Positions 36,139-51,047 of a stretch of DNA of 64,000 bases are shown piece by piece. Positions within the stretch are counted from its first letter, which is position 1. Each line of letters starts with the position of its first letter. Position numbers and translations under genes: made by a program. Source of the stretch: Gymnorhina tibicen (taxonomy: Eukaryota; Chordata; Aves; Passeriformes; Artamidae); the NCBI GenBank assembly GCA_013399875.1, contig VXAZ01001058.1:1050880-1114879 (forward strand), read 5' to 3'. Under the pieces are notes generated by a model. It was not told the origin of the DNA. It did no database searches and saw only the letters and a program-made list of their open reading frames with translations.

Positions 36139-39100
36139 TGCTTCGAGTGCCACCTCCTGGCTCCCAGCGCCGGCATCCCCGGCATCCCCGGCACATTCTA
36201 TCCCGGGGAGCTTCCCTGTGCTGTGCCGGGTTAACCCTTCCATCCCCAAGCCATCTCTGAGCATCCCTTCCCGGCTCTTCAGGACCCCCAGCTCCCTGCC
36301 CGCCCATTACCGGCCGGGTTTAATTACCCCTGAGTCTCTGCATGAGATGCGGGAGGGTTTTCCCTCGCCAGGGCAGTGCCGAGAGCGCTGGGCAGTGGCC
36401 CAGGACAGGCAGTGCCCGCTGCTGGAGGGCACCAGGCCAGCCCGGAAGGTCCCTGCCCGGCCATGGCCAAGCCCCAAGCACCGGCCCCGGCATCACGACC
36501 CTCCCGAGATGAGTTTTCTGACTCAGAACTGGGGACTCGGCATCCCTGAGTCCGGGAACGCCGAACCAGAGCATTTGGGCCGTCTGAGCGAAGGGTCCCC
36601 ACCCTGGGCAGCCCCCGCTGTCCAGGGGTGCTCGGCAGCATCCCCGAGGCACCCGAATCCTGGCACCCAAGGCTGGGGAGAGAGAGGCACTTCCTCCAGC
36701 TCTGTGGTAACAGGGAGCTGCACCAGCCTTTAAACTGCCTTTTTAACCACTGGGTCACCAGCATCTGAAGGAGATTCAGGAATTTCCAATTCCTGCAGAT
36801 CAGCAACGCTGACAGAAACGGAAATGATTTAATTTGTCCAATATTAATGCACGGGGTTCTGATGGGAGGTTGGCAGCCAGCAGATTTTCAGGCCTCTTTA
36901 GAACCAAAACTGCATCAAACCTTGTCCTGCCATTTCTGTTCAACCACACCAGTGCTGGGTGCCACTGCCCTGGGGCAGTTCCTGCACTGTCTGTGAGTGA
37001 ATTCCTACTTTCCAACAGGCTCTGTTTTGAAATTCATGGTTATTTTGGCTCCCTTGTTTTGACATTCCTACTAAAGGGCCATAAATCTGTTTCTGAACCC
37101 GGGGTTCTCTACATCAGCTTAACACCACGAAATTCCCTAGTCCATACAGGCCTTAAATGGACAAATTTGCAGACAGAATTTGAAGTTAATTTATTCTAAA
37201 GAACAAGACAACCTTCTCTAATACCTCCAAAGCTCAAGTTATGACACTACCTCTGTTAGTTTCCTATTTAAGGCAAGAAACAAACGCTGTTAGGAAGATG
37301 CTTGATGAGAGAGGAGACAAATGGGCTAATTAGGTTAATACTTTTCCTTAAAGTGACTCCTCAGCATATGGAGATTTTTATGTCCATTACCTCAGCTAGA
37401 AGCTGACATCAAGCTTCCTGGCTGGCCTCCCCCTCCACGTGCTCACGCTGCTCTAGGAGTATTTCTGAAGGAACATATGCTCTCTGCTAACTGAGCAGGT
37501 TTGGGGAATTAGAAAGGTCATTTATTAGTGCCTGTGCTGAGCCGTGGATGGAGCTGCTGGCAAGGCAGGATCTGCCTCCCACAGACACAGCCTGGAGGCA
37601 GCCACCTCCTCTCTCCCCGACCTCTCCAAGGGCTCCCTCCAGACCCCCAGCCCAGGATGGGCTCTGCCTCCCCTCCCTCCCCTCAGAACCCCCTGGCTGC
37701 TGCAGGAGGCTCTGGCACGCAGGGTTTGGTACCAGTCCCCTGGAAGGGAACACAAGGCTGGGGAATTCCCTCTCTCAGCCACCAAGAGAGGTCTAAAGAG
37801 AAACTGGGTTACCTGCAGCTCCCTCAGTGTCCCCGGGGCGAGGCTGCTGCAGGCGACAGAGCAGGGCTGGGCCAGGAGAACAAAGCCCCACAGAGGCCGT
37901 GCAATGGCTGCAGGTGCTGATAATTTCAGGTAAAAAAGCTTGGTGAGTCTGCCAAGTCCTCAAGCTGCCGGTTACCAGCCCTGCTCATTTCCCTCATCCC
38001 CCACCATGATCCTGCATTTTATTTTTGTAATATTAGGCTTTAAAATAAGACACGCTGCCCTACGAAGCAGAGAAGATGTTCCTGGAGTACTTTTACAGAT
38101 CGTGCAAAACTCCTGCCATGCTGATGGATGTGGAATGACAAACCTGGAGGCATGATGGAAAAAGCAAATGGCAGATCCCAAAACACAGGGGTGGAGTGGA
38201 AGAGTGGGAAATGGTGCCTTGATTTGCCAAAGTATTTCTGTTAAAGAATATTAATCTTCCCAGACAATGCACGGAAAGGCCCTGTAGCAATATCATATTA
38301 AATTAATAGAGTCCCATCATTACAGTAGGCTCAGCTCAGTTTTGTAAGATGCATGGTGTCATCACACCAAAGAAGAGTCCCTGGATAATTCTGCTCCTAC
38401 AGCAGTTGCTGCTGAATGACACTGATGTGACAATCCTCAGCGTTCTGGCTGCCTGTCTGTCTCACACGGGGCTCTCCACGGGCTGTCCAGCAGCAGCCTC
38501 ACAAGCTGTACAACTCAGTTTGGGAACCAAAATCTTCCCCAGCATCAGAAAATAGTGAATTAACAGCCCTTGCCAACAGTACAGCCCATCCCAGAGCTCC
38601 TCAGGGGATGGCAGAGGTGCTCACAGGCTCTGGCACCTCAGGGGGGCTGGGCAGATCTCGCCCCCAAAGCAGGAAAATTATCACTCCAAACCAGGGAAGG
38701 CCACAGCAGTCAGGGAAACGGTCACAGATTAGAGAGAGCAAACTGAGAACACAGCCCTGCCCTTCACACAGCTGTTCTCTCATTCTTCACTTCTGCACCC
38801 CCTCCCACCTCCCCTCTCCCCCAGAGCAAAGCATGAGCTCATCCCAGCAGCTTTCCACCAGTAAAGCTGACACTGAATCTGCAGTCCCGGGAAGCTGGAT
38901 GCCAGCTTCAAACACCCAGCAGTGAGAGGCACATTCAGTGAACGAGCTGGGTCTGACACAGCAGAACCCGCAGTGCTCAGCCAGGTGCCTCTGCCACCGA
39001 GAGGCTGTGGCTGAACTCCCCAAAACCTCCTGCAAGGCTCCCCTCCTACCTGCACTGCGAGCCAGACAGAAGTGCCCAGCTAATTACAGAGCTGCAATCT

Positions 39101-41017
39101 GTTCATGAGCGGCTCCAGCCTAAACTGTGGCTTCCAGGAATTCAGTTGCTGCTCACATTATTCGAATTTGGGGGATTAAACCTGTCCCTGGCAGCTCAGG
39201 CTCAGAGGGGCCTCAGTGTCTGCTGCACCCACCCCTCTCAATGGCCACAGAGCAAAGCAGCTGCCCAAAAACCTTCAGATCCAGGCTCAAGGGGAAAACG
39301 AGGGGGAAGGGAGTTCCCAGCTGTCTCTGAACACAGCACTGCACCTCCAGAAATCTGCAGGATGGCCTGAGAGTGCACAGAGCAGCCCCTGCACAGCCCA
39401 GGGGACGGGCAGATGATTAGTACGGGGTGTCTGCAATTAGCACAGGGTGTCTTTGCAACTTGACACGGCTCAGCTGAACATCAGTCAGTCTCCAAGATGC
39501 TCGAGGCTGGCTTTGACACTGCTGCTTCACACAAAGAGCTTTAATTCTGAACATAAGCATAAAAAGAATGGGTCTGAGTTTGTCCAAAATAAGTAATCAA
39601 GAGGGAGAGTTATTGGGTAATTTGCATCATTATCTCTGTCTGCTGCTGCATCTCTGCTGACAGCTCATATTTAAGCACTGAAATCTGGCCTGGGAGCCTT
39701 TCAAAACAGAGCAATCCTCTTGCTGCCATGGCTGCTTGGTCTGGGAGCGTGGCAAGGGAAGAAGAAATAGGTGTGGAAGCATTGGGGGTCACTGCCCTGT
39801 TCCCACCCCAGCACATCGGGTGCAGCACCACGAATTCTCCGCCTCCCTGCTCTCCCAAAGCGAGAGCCTTTTCCAGGTCACCTCTCACATTTAATCAGTG
39901 TCAAAGGATTCCTAGAGCTGAGGGCAAGTGAGCGTGCTGGGGAAGGAATATGGACTGCCCAGCAGCTCTGCCCTAGCAGCAGGATCCAGGATCCAGCTCT
40001 GCTGCAGGACGTTCCATGGGGATGCTGCACTGGCAGGGGCTCCCATGGGCGAGCACCTCATTCCCTCAGCAGGGGCCCTTCCCTTGCCAAAGGCAGGGCA
40101 GGATAAACACAGTTTCTGCTGCTGATTCCCACACTTAGGACACTTAAACCATAAAACTTCCCCTTCCCTCCAAATGGAACTCAGTAATAAAGAAAAAACC
40201 AAAAGCAGAACTCACTTTTTGCCCCGAGGTCCCTTCTGTGCCAGCACCGGTGGCCTCAGCGCCAGGAGAGCTTCACTGAGCTCCACCTGCTCTCCTCTGC
40301 CACAGCTGCATCCCATCACCCCCATCACAGCTTCCACCAATCCCGGCCTTCACCTGCCCTCCCCACCTGTCCGGGCTCCCATCACCGCCTGCTCCAGGTG
40401 ATTTCACTAATTACCCCTCCCGCAGACAGCTCCAGCTCTGCTCCAGGCCTGGCCAAGGGGAACGTGCTCATCCAGCACCATCTCCCCTGAGGACACGGGG
40501 CCGCTCCATCCTCCTCACATTTTTATCCTTCACAACTGGAAATCACCGAGTTTCTCAGATGAAAGGCTCTCCTCCAAGTACAAATTATTATTAATGAATT
40601 TCTCTCTTGGCTCCTTGACAGGAAGATGTACCTTGCAGCGTGTTATCTCTGCAGCCACGCACCCCTGGCACCGGCAGATTCCCTCTCCTGGCAAGCGAGC
40701 CGTGCTGACAGCAGGGAAGCTCGAGCAGCTCCCGGTGCCCCATCCCAGTGCCTCTGTAACTGCAGCGGAGCAAAGCCTCCAGGAATGTAAATCCTGGCAT
40801 TTGACCCAATGTGGGTTTCTCAAATAAATGATATTTCACAGCCCAGTGGTTTCCTCCCTGCTGAGATGATCGGTTATGGTGGCTCGCTCCGAACAGGGCT
40901 GTGACAGAATTTTTGGTCAGTGCAAGACAAATTGAAAAATTTCAGTATCGGCCTCTGAAGCCCCATGTTCCGCAGCTTCAGAAAAATTAAATGCAAAGGC
41001 AGGGCTCAGGTTTCTTC

Positions 41018-41043
41018 TTTTTTTTTTTTTTTTTTTTTTTTTT
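41018..41043. repeat. 26-base T homopolymer
   Basis: An uninterrupted run of 26 T in intergenic DNA. No retrocopy or polyadenylation signal lies next to it that would make it a reverse-inserted poly(A) tail. The exact length is likely to be polymorphic or affected by sequencing. Confidence 0.85.
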
Positions 41044-42121
41044 CCCTCCCTCTGTTGTCTTTTCAAATCCACCCATCCTCCTCTGCAAAGACCACACGAT
41101 TTGGTCACCTTGCTCCTGTCCAGCCACCAGCACTGGGCTCTGGAGGTGCCACCCCTCGTAGGTGCTGCACAGGAACAGCCTCCTTAACAACGCACCTGGA
41201 ACTGGCACGTTCCGTGCTACCACAGCCTCTCAGTTTTGCTCCAGTACTGCATTTCTTGCTCCTCTGCTGTTGCCTGTTGCAGCTCCACGCTGTAAATGCC
41301 TTTTTCACCTCAGGGACACCTGCGTTTTCCCAGGAAGAGCCACGCAATTAATTAATGAATGATGCCTGGGCTGCGGGGAGTTGCCCACGCCAGGAGCAGA
41401 GCCCGGAGCTGCTCGTGCTGGCGGAGGCACGGGATGAACGAGATGGATTGTGCCCCTGCCCTGAACTGTGCCTGCTGCCGCTGCTCCTGCCATCCATCAC
41501 CGTCACCACGTGCCTGGGAAGGGGAGCTGCTGCACCCAGGAAGGGTCAGAGCAGGGAAAAACTTCCACACATCTCTATTCTCTCTCCAGAAAGTGGCTTC
41601 AATCATGTTCCAGGGCAGTGGATGCTGCGCTTCGGCACGGGAATGCCAGAGGAGCCCCCTCCCCTGAGGAAAGGGAGGTGAATTTGTCAAGCCGTGTAAA
41701 GCATTTTAATTACAATTCGTATAACATGTATAAATAAATATTACATTCTTTCAGTCTACAATGCATACTAGGCATATCTTGTTAAAACGTCCATCTATGT
41801 TACTGGGTGGCAGGATTGACTTTGTCCAAGTAAAAAAAAAAACCCAAACTACGGAGTTTAGTAATTAAAAAACCCAAACCAACGAAATACATGGCAAAGA
41901 CAGGACGATGCAAGTGCTTCTGAACAGTCAGGACATAATACTGCTTTCCAAAGGCTGGGTGTGCCACCTCCTTTTAGTCATGAGAGGTTTTGGGAGGACA
42001 GGGGTTTCCTCATTGAACAGATTTTGATCTGTGTCCTCCATGAATGTGAACTGGCACTGAGTCAACACAGTTCTGCCAGTTCACACCACGAGTTAAATCT
42101 CTATTTTGTATTTGCTCCCGA

Positions 42122-42149
42122 TTTATTACTGGGTTGGTTTTTGTTTATT
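42122..42149 (-). terminator. TMEM132C: Two candidate polyadenylation signals of TMEM132C (distal)
   Basis: TTTATT on the plus strand at 42122-42127 and 42144-42149, so AATAAA twice within 28 bases on the minus strand, about 1.4 kb after the stop. Confidence 0.4.
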
Positions 42150-43077
42150 CAAAACATCAGCTTTACAATCTAGTCTAAAATTTTCAGTCTTAGCTGGTCC
42201 AATGGCAAAAAAAAAAAAATTAAAAATCTATAAAATAGCTCCAGATATTTCTCGATCTTGCTCCCTCCCAACAGTGTGTCCAGAGGCCAGCTCTTCCAGT
42301 ACAAGGAAATAAAAGTTTGGGGGCAATCAGTGTCTCTCTGTGCATTCTTCTTCTTGCTTTCAGAGCTTGACGAGAGCTGGTGACATTAGAATAAACAGAA
42401 AATTACAGCACAAAATTATGAATTGATGAACTTGGCAAAAAAAAACCAAAACCAAACCGAACTCCAGGCTGTATGTATTTGGCCTGTGATGGTCTCAGTT
42501 CCAGGTACACTTCAGATGCACCAGTGGGGCACTCCCATCTCCTGGTACTTCTAAAAGCTAACAGAAAACAGCACCTTCTTCCCTCGGTGAAACGCGGGAA
42601 CTTTGGTTGTGGAAATTTAAAACGAGCAACTAAGCAAACAATCCAAACCTGAAAGGAAAACAAAAATTCTTCCAAACAGAACGTATTTCTAGCTAGGGTG
42701 AAATGGAGGCTCAGGCTTTCAGAAGAGACATCACGTGGAAATTATTAGTCAGTAGATACCCCCTGAATTCTTTAAATGACAGGAGACTGTTTACAGCTAA
42801 CTTAGAAACAGAATGTTCTTGGCCCACTGTGAACTTACTGAATTTGAAATTTCCCTGTTTTCAAGATATTTAAAAGAAAAATACAAGAGGGAAAATGATT
42901 CTGTTTCAATTTACAAGACAAATGGAAAAGTAAAAATGGAAATACCAGGTAATTTCTTCCTCCTTCACTTGTAATGCTGAAGAAACATCTTCACTTCAAA
43001 TGAAGGAATAAAAAGAAATGGCTTGAGTACCAATATAAAAAGTCTCCTTGTGGGTCATATGTCCATAACTGTGATGT

Positions 43078-43083
43078 TTTATT
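43078..43083 (-). terminator. TMEM132C: Candidate polyadenylation signal AATAAA of TMEM132C (proximal)
   Basis: TTTATT on the plus strand, about 460 bases after the stop on the minus strand. It would give a short 3' UTR form. Confidence 0.4.
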
Positions 43084-43541
43084 GGAACCAGAACAAGTTA
43101 TTGTTTGCCTCTTGCTTATTCTTTTCATGCTCTTATATTCTCTCATTTCTTTTTACAGATATTTTTGGTACTGTGAAATATTACCATCATTATTATTTGT
43201 ATGACCCATAAAATGAATTTTCACAACCTCATCTTGCCCAGTTCATCACATTGGTCACACCATTTCCTTGTTCCTTTCTGCTACTTATATTCCACTTCCT
43301 AAATCCATGAGTAGCAGAATAACCACTGGAAAAGAACAAAAAACCAAAAAAACCCCAACAAAACAAAGCGAAAAACAAAAACAAACCACGGACAGTTTGG
43401 CAAATTTCTTTCCCTGATTATAAAAACTGCCTCATCATTTCTCCTGGCGATCCCTTCCCCTCCCCCTCGTCCGTCCCAATATATACTGTAGAACTGAAGG
43501 CATCAAGGTGTGGTTAAACCCCAGAAAAACCCAGCAAGGAG

Positions 43542-44804
<1,263 letters not shown>

Positions 44805-47800
44805 TCATCAACCCGTCAGCTCTGACCGGCAGCGGGAGGGGATGGGAGACAGCGGCCCTGCGCTGCATTTAAAACAAACCAAGCCTCGACTGATGGGGCA
44901 GGAAACTGGTCGCATTTGTCACTAAAGGCTCCGCTGTTATCCTCCCTGCAAATGTTTTGCAAAAGGACACGTAAAATAATTGATATGAGATGTCCTTACT
45001 ACCAAAGTACCCATTAGCAGGCTGCAGTTTTACAAGCTTTGTAAGGAAAGTCATTCCTGTCCTACAAAAGCCAAAAGAGGCAAATCAGAAAAATTACTAG
45101 AGGCGCTTGACAGAGCACTTATTTTCCTCATGTTCCACATGCACAAGTGTCATGGGGAGCTGTCAAATTAAGGCATAAATATCTTAGCAGGAGTAAGGAG
45201 CTACCACAGTATCTTGGAAATGGCTGGAGCAGAAGATTCATCTGAAAGAAAAAGAACAGAACAATTGCTGTTTTGCTGGAGAAAGGTTTAAGTAAAACAC
45301 ACGTTATCCTTGAGATAATTAAAAAGTCCACCAAATTTTTGTGTCAAGAAGAGGAGGATGGGGATTCTGGCATGACCTCTACAATAAAAATACAAATGGC
45401 CTGGATTTAATTGGTCTGTCTTTGTTCTCTGCAGGTAGCTCTGTTAGAAGTCATCATCAGAAGCAAACACAAAGCCAGAGGTCAGCTCTTTGCCATGTGA
45501 AATCCCATCCAGATGATACAGATATTTACTTCTCCACATCTCAATCGCTTTCTTTGCAGGACATTTCTTTAATTTTTCATTTGTTCTATGCCTTGCCTGC
45601 CTAGCCAGCAGACGGCCAGGCAGATTGCCAGAGTGCAACTTCCCACAAAAGCGAAGTTCTCTGCTTCCCACACTTAAACCACAAATGGCTCTAATAACTT
45701 TACACTTGGGTACATCAGAACAACCGGGCTGAAAAATCAGCGCTGGGGAAAAACATTGCCACCCTGTTAATGTCCAGTCATAATACAAATTTACAACTTA
45801 ATATGGTTTTCAATTGGCTGCAATTTGTTATGCCATGGTTATAAACAAAAGAGAATTGCTACCCTTCTAGTTGAATTTAAAGCTTTTCAATGAAAACAGC
45901 AAGGGGCATTTAGCTGTGCAGAAGGTTGGGCCATACTGAATATCTGATTTCCAAAGCACTATCAGCAAGTACTTGAGGGACTGAAAGAAGAAAAATAAGT
46001 TGTGGCACAACAGGAAAGAAGGCAAAGTTCTTGGTGATTCAAATTTACTTCAAAGAGCTGAAACGGAGCCAGGGTAACTCAGAAGCTGGGAAGAGTGAAC
46101 TGCATAAGGAAATTAAAACATCTGATCTTTCATTAGAGAAACAACCCTGAAATGGCTGAACAGACAGAAACACAAAGCTGCAGGGCACAGCTTGAATTTC
46201 TGTCATAGAAATCTATAGTAGAGCAACCCCGGTCACAGGAAAGCAAAGGGGTGTTTTTTAATGGATATGTGCAGAGAGGAAAAGATTCATCTCCTCAGGC
46301 AATTCAGCACCCTGTTGCCTTCCTTCTCCCTAAACAAGAGGTCGGCCTCGTGTGCCATCGGGGAGGAAACCCTGACTTTCCATCAGCCTCTGCAAGGGAA
46401 AACACCAGCACCTTTTCCAGCACAGCATCACTGCCTGCCAGCGGTGCTCTCCTTTGGAGAGCAGCGTGACAAAATAAGGGCACAATTCTGTACAGGTAGG
46501 GCTGGAAATGATGACACCTGTGCCTCCTTCCCAGCTGGGAACATCCATAGCTCCACATCTCCACAAGATTCACATCACTGAATCCTTTGTGCTTTTGGAC
46601 AAAGTTGCCAGCAACTTGAAAGCGACTTTTATTCTGTACGCCGTTGCTCTGCTATTCTGCATTCCTGGTTTTATGCAGCAGAGACAGAGAAAAATGAGAT
46701 GGCAGTCAGCTGAAATTTGCAGGCACACATGTGATTTACTGTAGATAACAGAGGTGTGCACTGGCTTAGCCATTATTTTCTACCAGCACTGACGTTTTTT
46801 ATTTCCAAGAGAACCTTTCTTCAGAGGAACAACCAATTCTTTTCACAACACAACATTGTCATCCTCATACTATGGACAACATTAATTAAAAGGGAAAGAA
46901 AACAAATGGGAGAATCAGGGAGAGAATTTAAAATCCTGCCAGAATATATAGTATCAGCCCAAATATTCAATTTGGCAAGAGATCATCTCCTCTCATTCAC
47001 ATCGTTAAAGGAAAGCCAAAGGCAGGGGAAGGAAGTGAATTTCCCAAACGATTATAAATTCTGAAAAGCTAAAAAGAAAAGAAGAGAGAAAAAGGAAATG
47101 ATTTAGTGCCATGTCCTTCAAGGAGCTGTTTCTGCAAATCCTGTGTACCACATCAATAAATCCCCTCCAAATCTCTGACAAGGTCCTCCAGTCACTCTCA
47201 GGAGATGAAGATGGATTGGAGCCTTCTCACCTGCAAAGCTGCTGCCCCTCGTCTCATGCCCTCAATGCTGAGGTGACAAATGCTTGTGCTCTTTAATTAT
47301 CAAGCATAAACAAAGAGTTTGAGGGATTATCTCGCTTTCCAGTCTTTCTTTTCCCCACTTCTCCTCTCTCTGCTCCCCACACGCGCACACACGCACGCAG
47401 AGGTGCTCAGCTGCACGCCCAGAACAAATGACCCACACGGACACATCAGTGCCAGTGCTCCCCACAGAGCAGGATCGTCTGCAGGGCTGACTGTGATGTG
47501 AGGTGAGCCAGAGAATGTTCATCAGATCATGTTAATGACAGCAAAATCCAGTACAGAGATGTAGAAACTGCTTCCCACAAACACTGTTCATTATCACCAG
47601 GCTTTCCTTAAGCACATAAAAAAACTTTATCAAGATACATTTTGTCTAAGTTTTCCCTTGTGCCTTTGCTGTTCTGTTCCCCCATTACAGGTGCAATTTC
47701 AGCTCTTGGTCTGTGGCAGTTCCACCACCTTTTCTGGCCTTCAATTACGTTGTGGCTTATCAGTCCAAAGATACCATTTGATAAATCTTGGGTAAACTGG

Positions 47801-49627
47801 TTGCATTTTAGAGAATTCTGCTGCTTAGAAACACAGATCAGGATATTTGATTTTTTTCCATGCTCAGAATAAAGAGGCCTTTTAATGGTCTTCATTCACT
47901 ATAGCACAAATAAAAGTATTTGTGAATAAGCCCTCAATTGCTGGGGTCAGCTGCAAGAGTCCTGGAGTGAGGCAGGACATCAGAGGAAAGAAATGGTTGG
48001 CCCTGCAGAAAACAAATACATCCCTCCCTCAAATAAAGGCAAAGGAATACTGTTCTCAGCAGCTTCTATTAGACCAGCTCTGATTGTTCTGTCTGGGGAC
48101 TTGAATGCTGGAATGGATTTCCCCAGCAATTTTATCACATGAAATATCAAAGTATTACATGTGCATTTATTTTTAAGCCTGTGGCTTGTGCAGTAAAAAT
48201 TGGGCTTGATCGTTATGATGTGGAAATGAAAGGCAGCCAAGACTCAGATCTTAATTCAAACCATGCATTCCCCCACTGTGTATTTCTTTCTCTCCTTTTT
48301 GTCCAATCTGCTAATGTGACATTCCTTTCCAGTGGGAATTTGCTTGTATTTGCAAGGGAAGAATTCAGATTCTTATCTAACAATGCATCCCGTCTCCCTT
48401 TCCCATGCTGCTGAATTCCTTTGTCATTCCTGTGAGCCATTACATTGCTCTGTTAGTTCAAAGAAGGTAGAAATACAATGTTAAGTGTAACTTGCACTGC
48501 CAGGATGGGGTAATGAATCCACACCATAAAAATACTCCTGATATCTGCTCCTTAGCCGTGGGATGTCAGTGAATTCTCAGAACTGGTTTGCAGGAAGGCC
48601 ACAAGCTAAACCAGACCATCCAAAAGGCAGGGACAGGGGAATGACCCCAGCTTGCTGTCCTGGCCAAGGGTGCTGAGCACCCTCCTCTCCCATCAGAGTG
48701 AGAGCAGACATCCCCAGCCCCAGGGCTGGAGCTTGTCACTGATGTCAACAGGCACTGCACCTGGGAAACACAGGAACCTGGCTTTCAGAAAGCACCAGCA
48801 CTGCTCTTCTTCCCTGAGAAAACGTCTGCAGCACTGACAGATACATTAATGCACAGAGCAGTTTGTTAAAGGCCTTTTTTGTTCTCTCTTCACTGACCCA
48901 TTTCAGTTCATTAGACCCCATGCAATACCCTACAGTGACAAAAAACCCTGGAAATGACTCTGAGTTTCCCTGCAGAGCCAGCCGAGCTTTGAGAGACCTT
49001 GAAGCTCACTTAGATCAGAAGACACTTAAACACTGTAGGTTTTCTTTTGTTTACATTTTGGAGAAGCCTTTAGGATGACAGTGTTGATTTAACAGCCGTC
49101 AGCAAACCAGATGGAACAGCTTTCCTACCTGAGCAGATGGCCACTAAAAATAGATTACTCACAGCTACAGTTCCCAAATTTTGAGAAGATACTTCATCTC
49201 TGGTATTTAGAAGTTGGTCAACCTGTGTCTATTTTTAAGGCACCTAAATCACTGATCCACTTTTCAGTGCCCATGAACTCCCTATTGATTAAAAAATAAT
49301 ATAAGGGCTCAGCATCCCTCAGGGTCACCCTGCCACAGCAGGTAAATAGTTGCCCAGCTCTACATAAAGGTATCGCACTTAAGGCATCCAAGGTAAAAAA
49401 AAAAAAATTGGCTTATCTTCTTTAGAGTGCTTTGTATTTATGGAGAAGCTGCCAGCTTTTCAGGCCTCGTGTTTTGGCTGCTTTGTGCTGCGTAGGCAGA
49501 CGAGGTGTGCTCATTACCATCAAGGAACTGATGCAGGCATTGTGGCCGCTGAAAGCAAGCCACAGCACCAACTCTGAGCTCGTTCCCGTGAGGCTGAGAG
49601 ATCTGTGCCACACGGCCCGTGCAGGGC

Positions 49628-49651
49628 TTTGTGCCTTTGTGCCTTTGTGCC
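49628..49651. repeat. Octamer TTTGTGCC in three tandem copies
   Basis: Three perfect 8-bp units in a TMEM132C intron. Confidence 0.8.
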
Positions 49652-50997
49652 CTGCCCTGCGCTCCAGGGAGGCACTGCTGGCTGTGCTGGGCACGGTGCC
49701 CCAGCTCCCCCAGCACATCTGCCACCCTGGGCTGCAGCCTGGCTGCTGGAGGTGCCAAAGGGGAGCCAGGGAAAACAGCTGGCCAAGAACACGACCCTTT
49801 CGTGCTGTGTGACCGTGCTGACACATACCCAGTCATTCCTGAGGGAAACAAAACCTTCAGCTGTCTTAATTTTGTTTTTCAGTTGCATCAGTAAGGTTCG
49901 CATGAGTTATTCGGGCCTTTTTATAAACTTGCTTGAGAGGAAAAGACACTTAAAGAATGAAGTCCTCACAATGTTCAAGTATATGCTTAGTCCTGGGCTG
50001 TCTCCTTGGAAAAAAACCTCTTTCAAAAGGGCTTGATTTTCAGAAAACACTCAGCACTTGCCTTCAAAATTCCAGCTCAGTCAGGATCTCAGCTGATGCA
50101 CTCCAAATCATGAGTCACTTCTTGCAAAATTTAGCCACAAACATTCCCACATTTGCATTAATTTTTCTAAGGGAAAGTGACTTAAATGTTATATCCTTCA
50201 TTCAAACTGCAAATGAAAGGAAAGGAAAGGATGTCTGTGACTCTATAGGTCACTCCTACGCCATTTCCTTTCATTTATTTCCCAGTGTGAAATCTATTCC
50301 TGTCTTGGTTTTTTTTTTTTTTTTGGTGATGGAGATGCAAAGTCCCTCAAGTCTTTTCAACAGTCTACAGGCTGAGGGAGATTGAGGCTGGAGAACAAAT
50401 GCATGTCTTACAACAGGGTAGAAAGTGAAATTAGCTCAGGGCTCTGGACTGGGCAAGTGTCCCAGAAAGCAGGGGCTGTGCTCAGAGTGACCAGGCAGGG
50501 TCTGGACCTCAGGCACTCACAGGAGGAGCGGTGCTCCCAGCAAGCCTTCCGTAGGGAAGCAGGCAGGACATCTCCCTCTCTCAGGGAGAAGAGGAGGTGT
50601 TGGAAGGCAGGCAGAGGCAGTGGGCAGGCTCCAGAGGGGGAGCTGGGAGGAGAGGCAGAGCTGGAGGGGGAATCCACCAGAACGAGCTGCTCTCTGCTAG
50701 CAGGGAACTGTGACAGGAGGCGCCGAGCACAGGAGCAGTGAGAAAAACCCACTGATGTGGGACTGCTCCTGACAGCCTTGGGCATCCCAGAGCCTGCTGC
50801 AGGAAGGTTTTCCACGGCCTTCCAATGGAGTCCAGGTCCTGGGGTTTCTTCCCAGATGGAGTCTGGAGAAGAAATAAGGAAGATTTTCAACTTCCATAGC
50901 TGAGAAAAAGGTGCTTGATTGTCTCTTGCCTCCTGTTTTACAGTGGGTATCTTCAGAGAGCCCGATGCCACGGTGTGACCTGTGGGCCCAGGACAAG

Positions 50998-51047
50998 GCC
51001 AGCAGGCCAGCAGGCCAGCAGGAGAGCAGGAGAGCAGGAGAGCAGCC
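50998..51047. repeat. Octamer array AGCAGGCC / AGCAGGAG
   Basis: About three AGCAGGCC units run into about three AGCAGGAG units, an 8-bp tandem array with one variant change partway along. Confidence 0.75.

Larger units (their letters stand above)
24181..41689. other. Intergenic region between convergent SLC15A4 and TMEM132C
   Basis: About 17.5 kb without a supportable gene. GC-rich stretches (about 26.4-27.3, 28.7-29.5, 31.1-31.7, 32.6-33.4, 35.0-36.7 and 37.5-37.9 kb) are open in many frames on both strands at once, which points to low stop-codon density rather than coding. They are separated by AT-rich islands (about 25.2, 27.6, 29.6-29.8, 32.3-32.5 and 33.6-33.8 kb) that look like candidate conserved non-coding elements. 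Small tandem repeats and palindromes are listed separately. No tRNA, rRNA or retrogene recognised. Confidence 0.75.
41690..43541 (-). other. TMEM132C: TMEM132C 3' UTR (probable)
   Basis: The 1.85 kb downstream of the stop codon is AT-rich and ends abruptly at GC-rich DNA near 41,690. On the minus strand it has AATAAA hexamers at 43083-43078, 42149-42144 and 42127-42122, and ATTAAA at 41709-41704, close to the composition break. The furthest signal is a variant, so the true end is uncertain. Confidence 0.55.

Noticed and set aside
40980..41110. Poly(T) as the tail of a minus-strand processed pseudogene
   Set aside because: No polyadenylation signal or recognisable coding remnant lies beside the run, and I see no target-site duplication.
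40965..41351. Frame with a run of phenylalanine, and lysine-run frames opposite
   Set aside because: Produced by the 26-T homopolymer.
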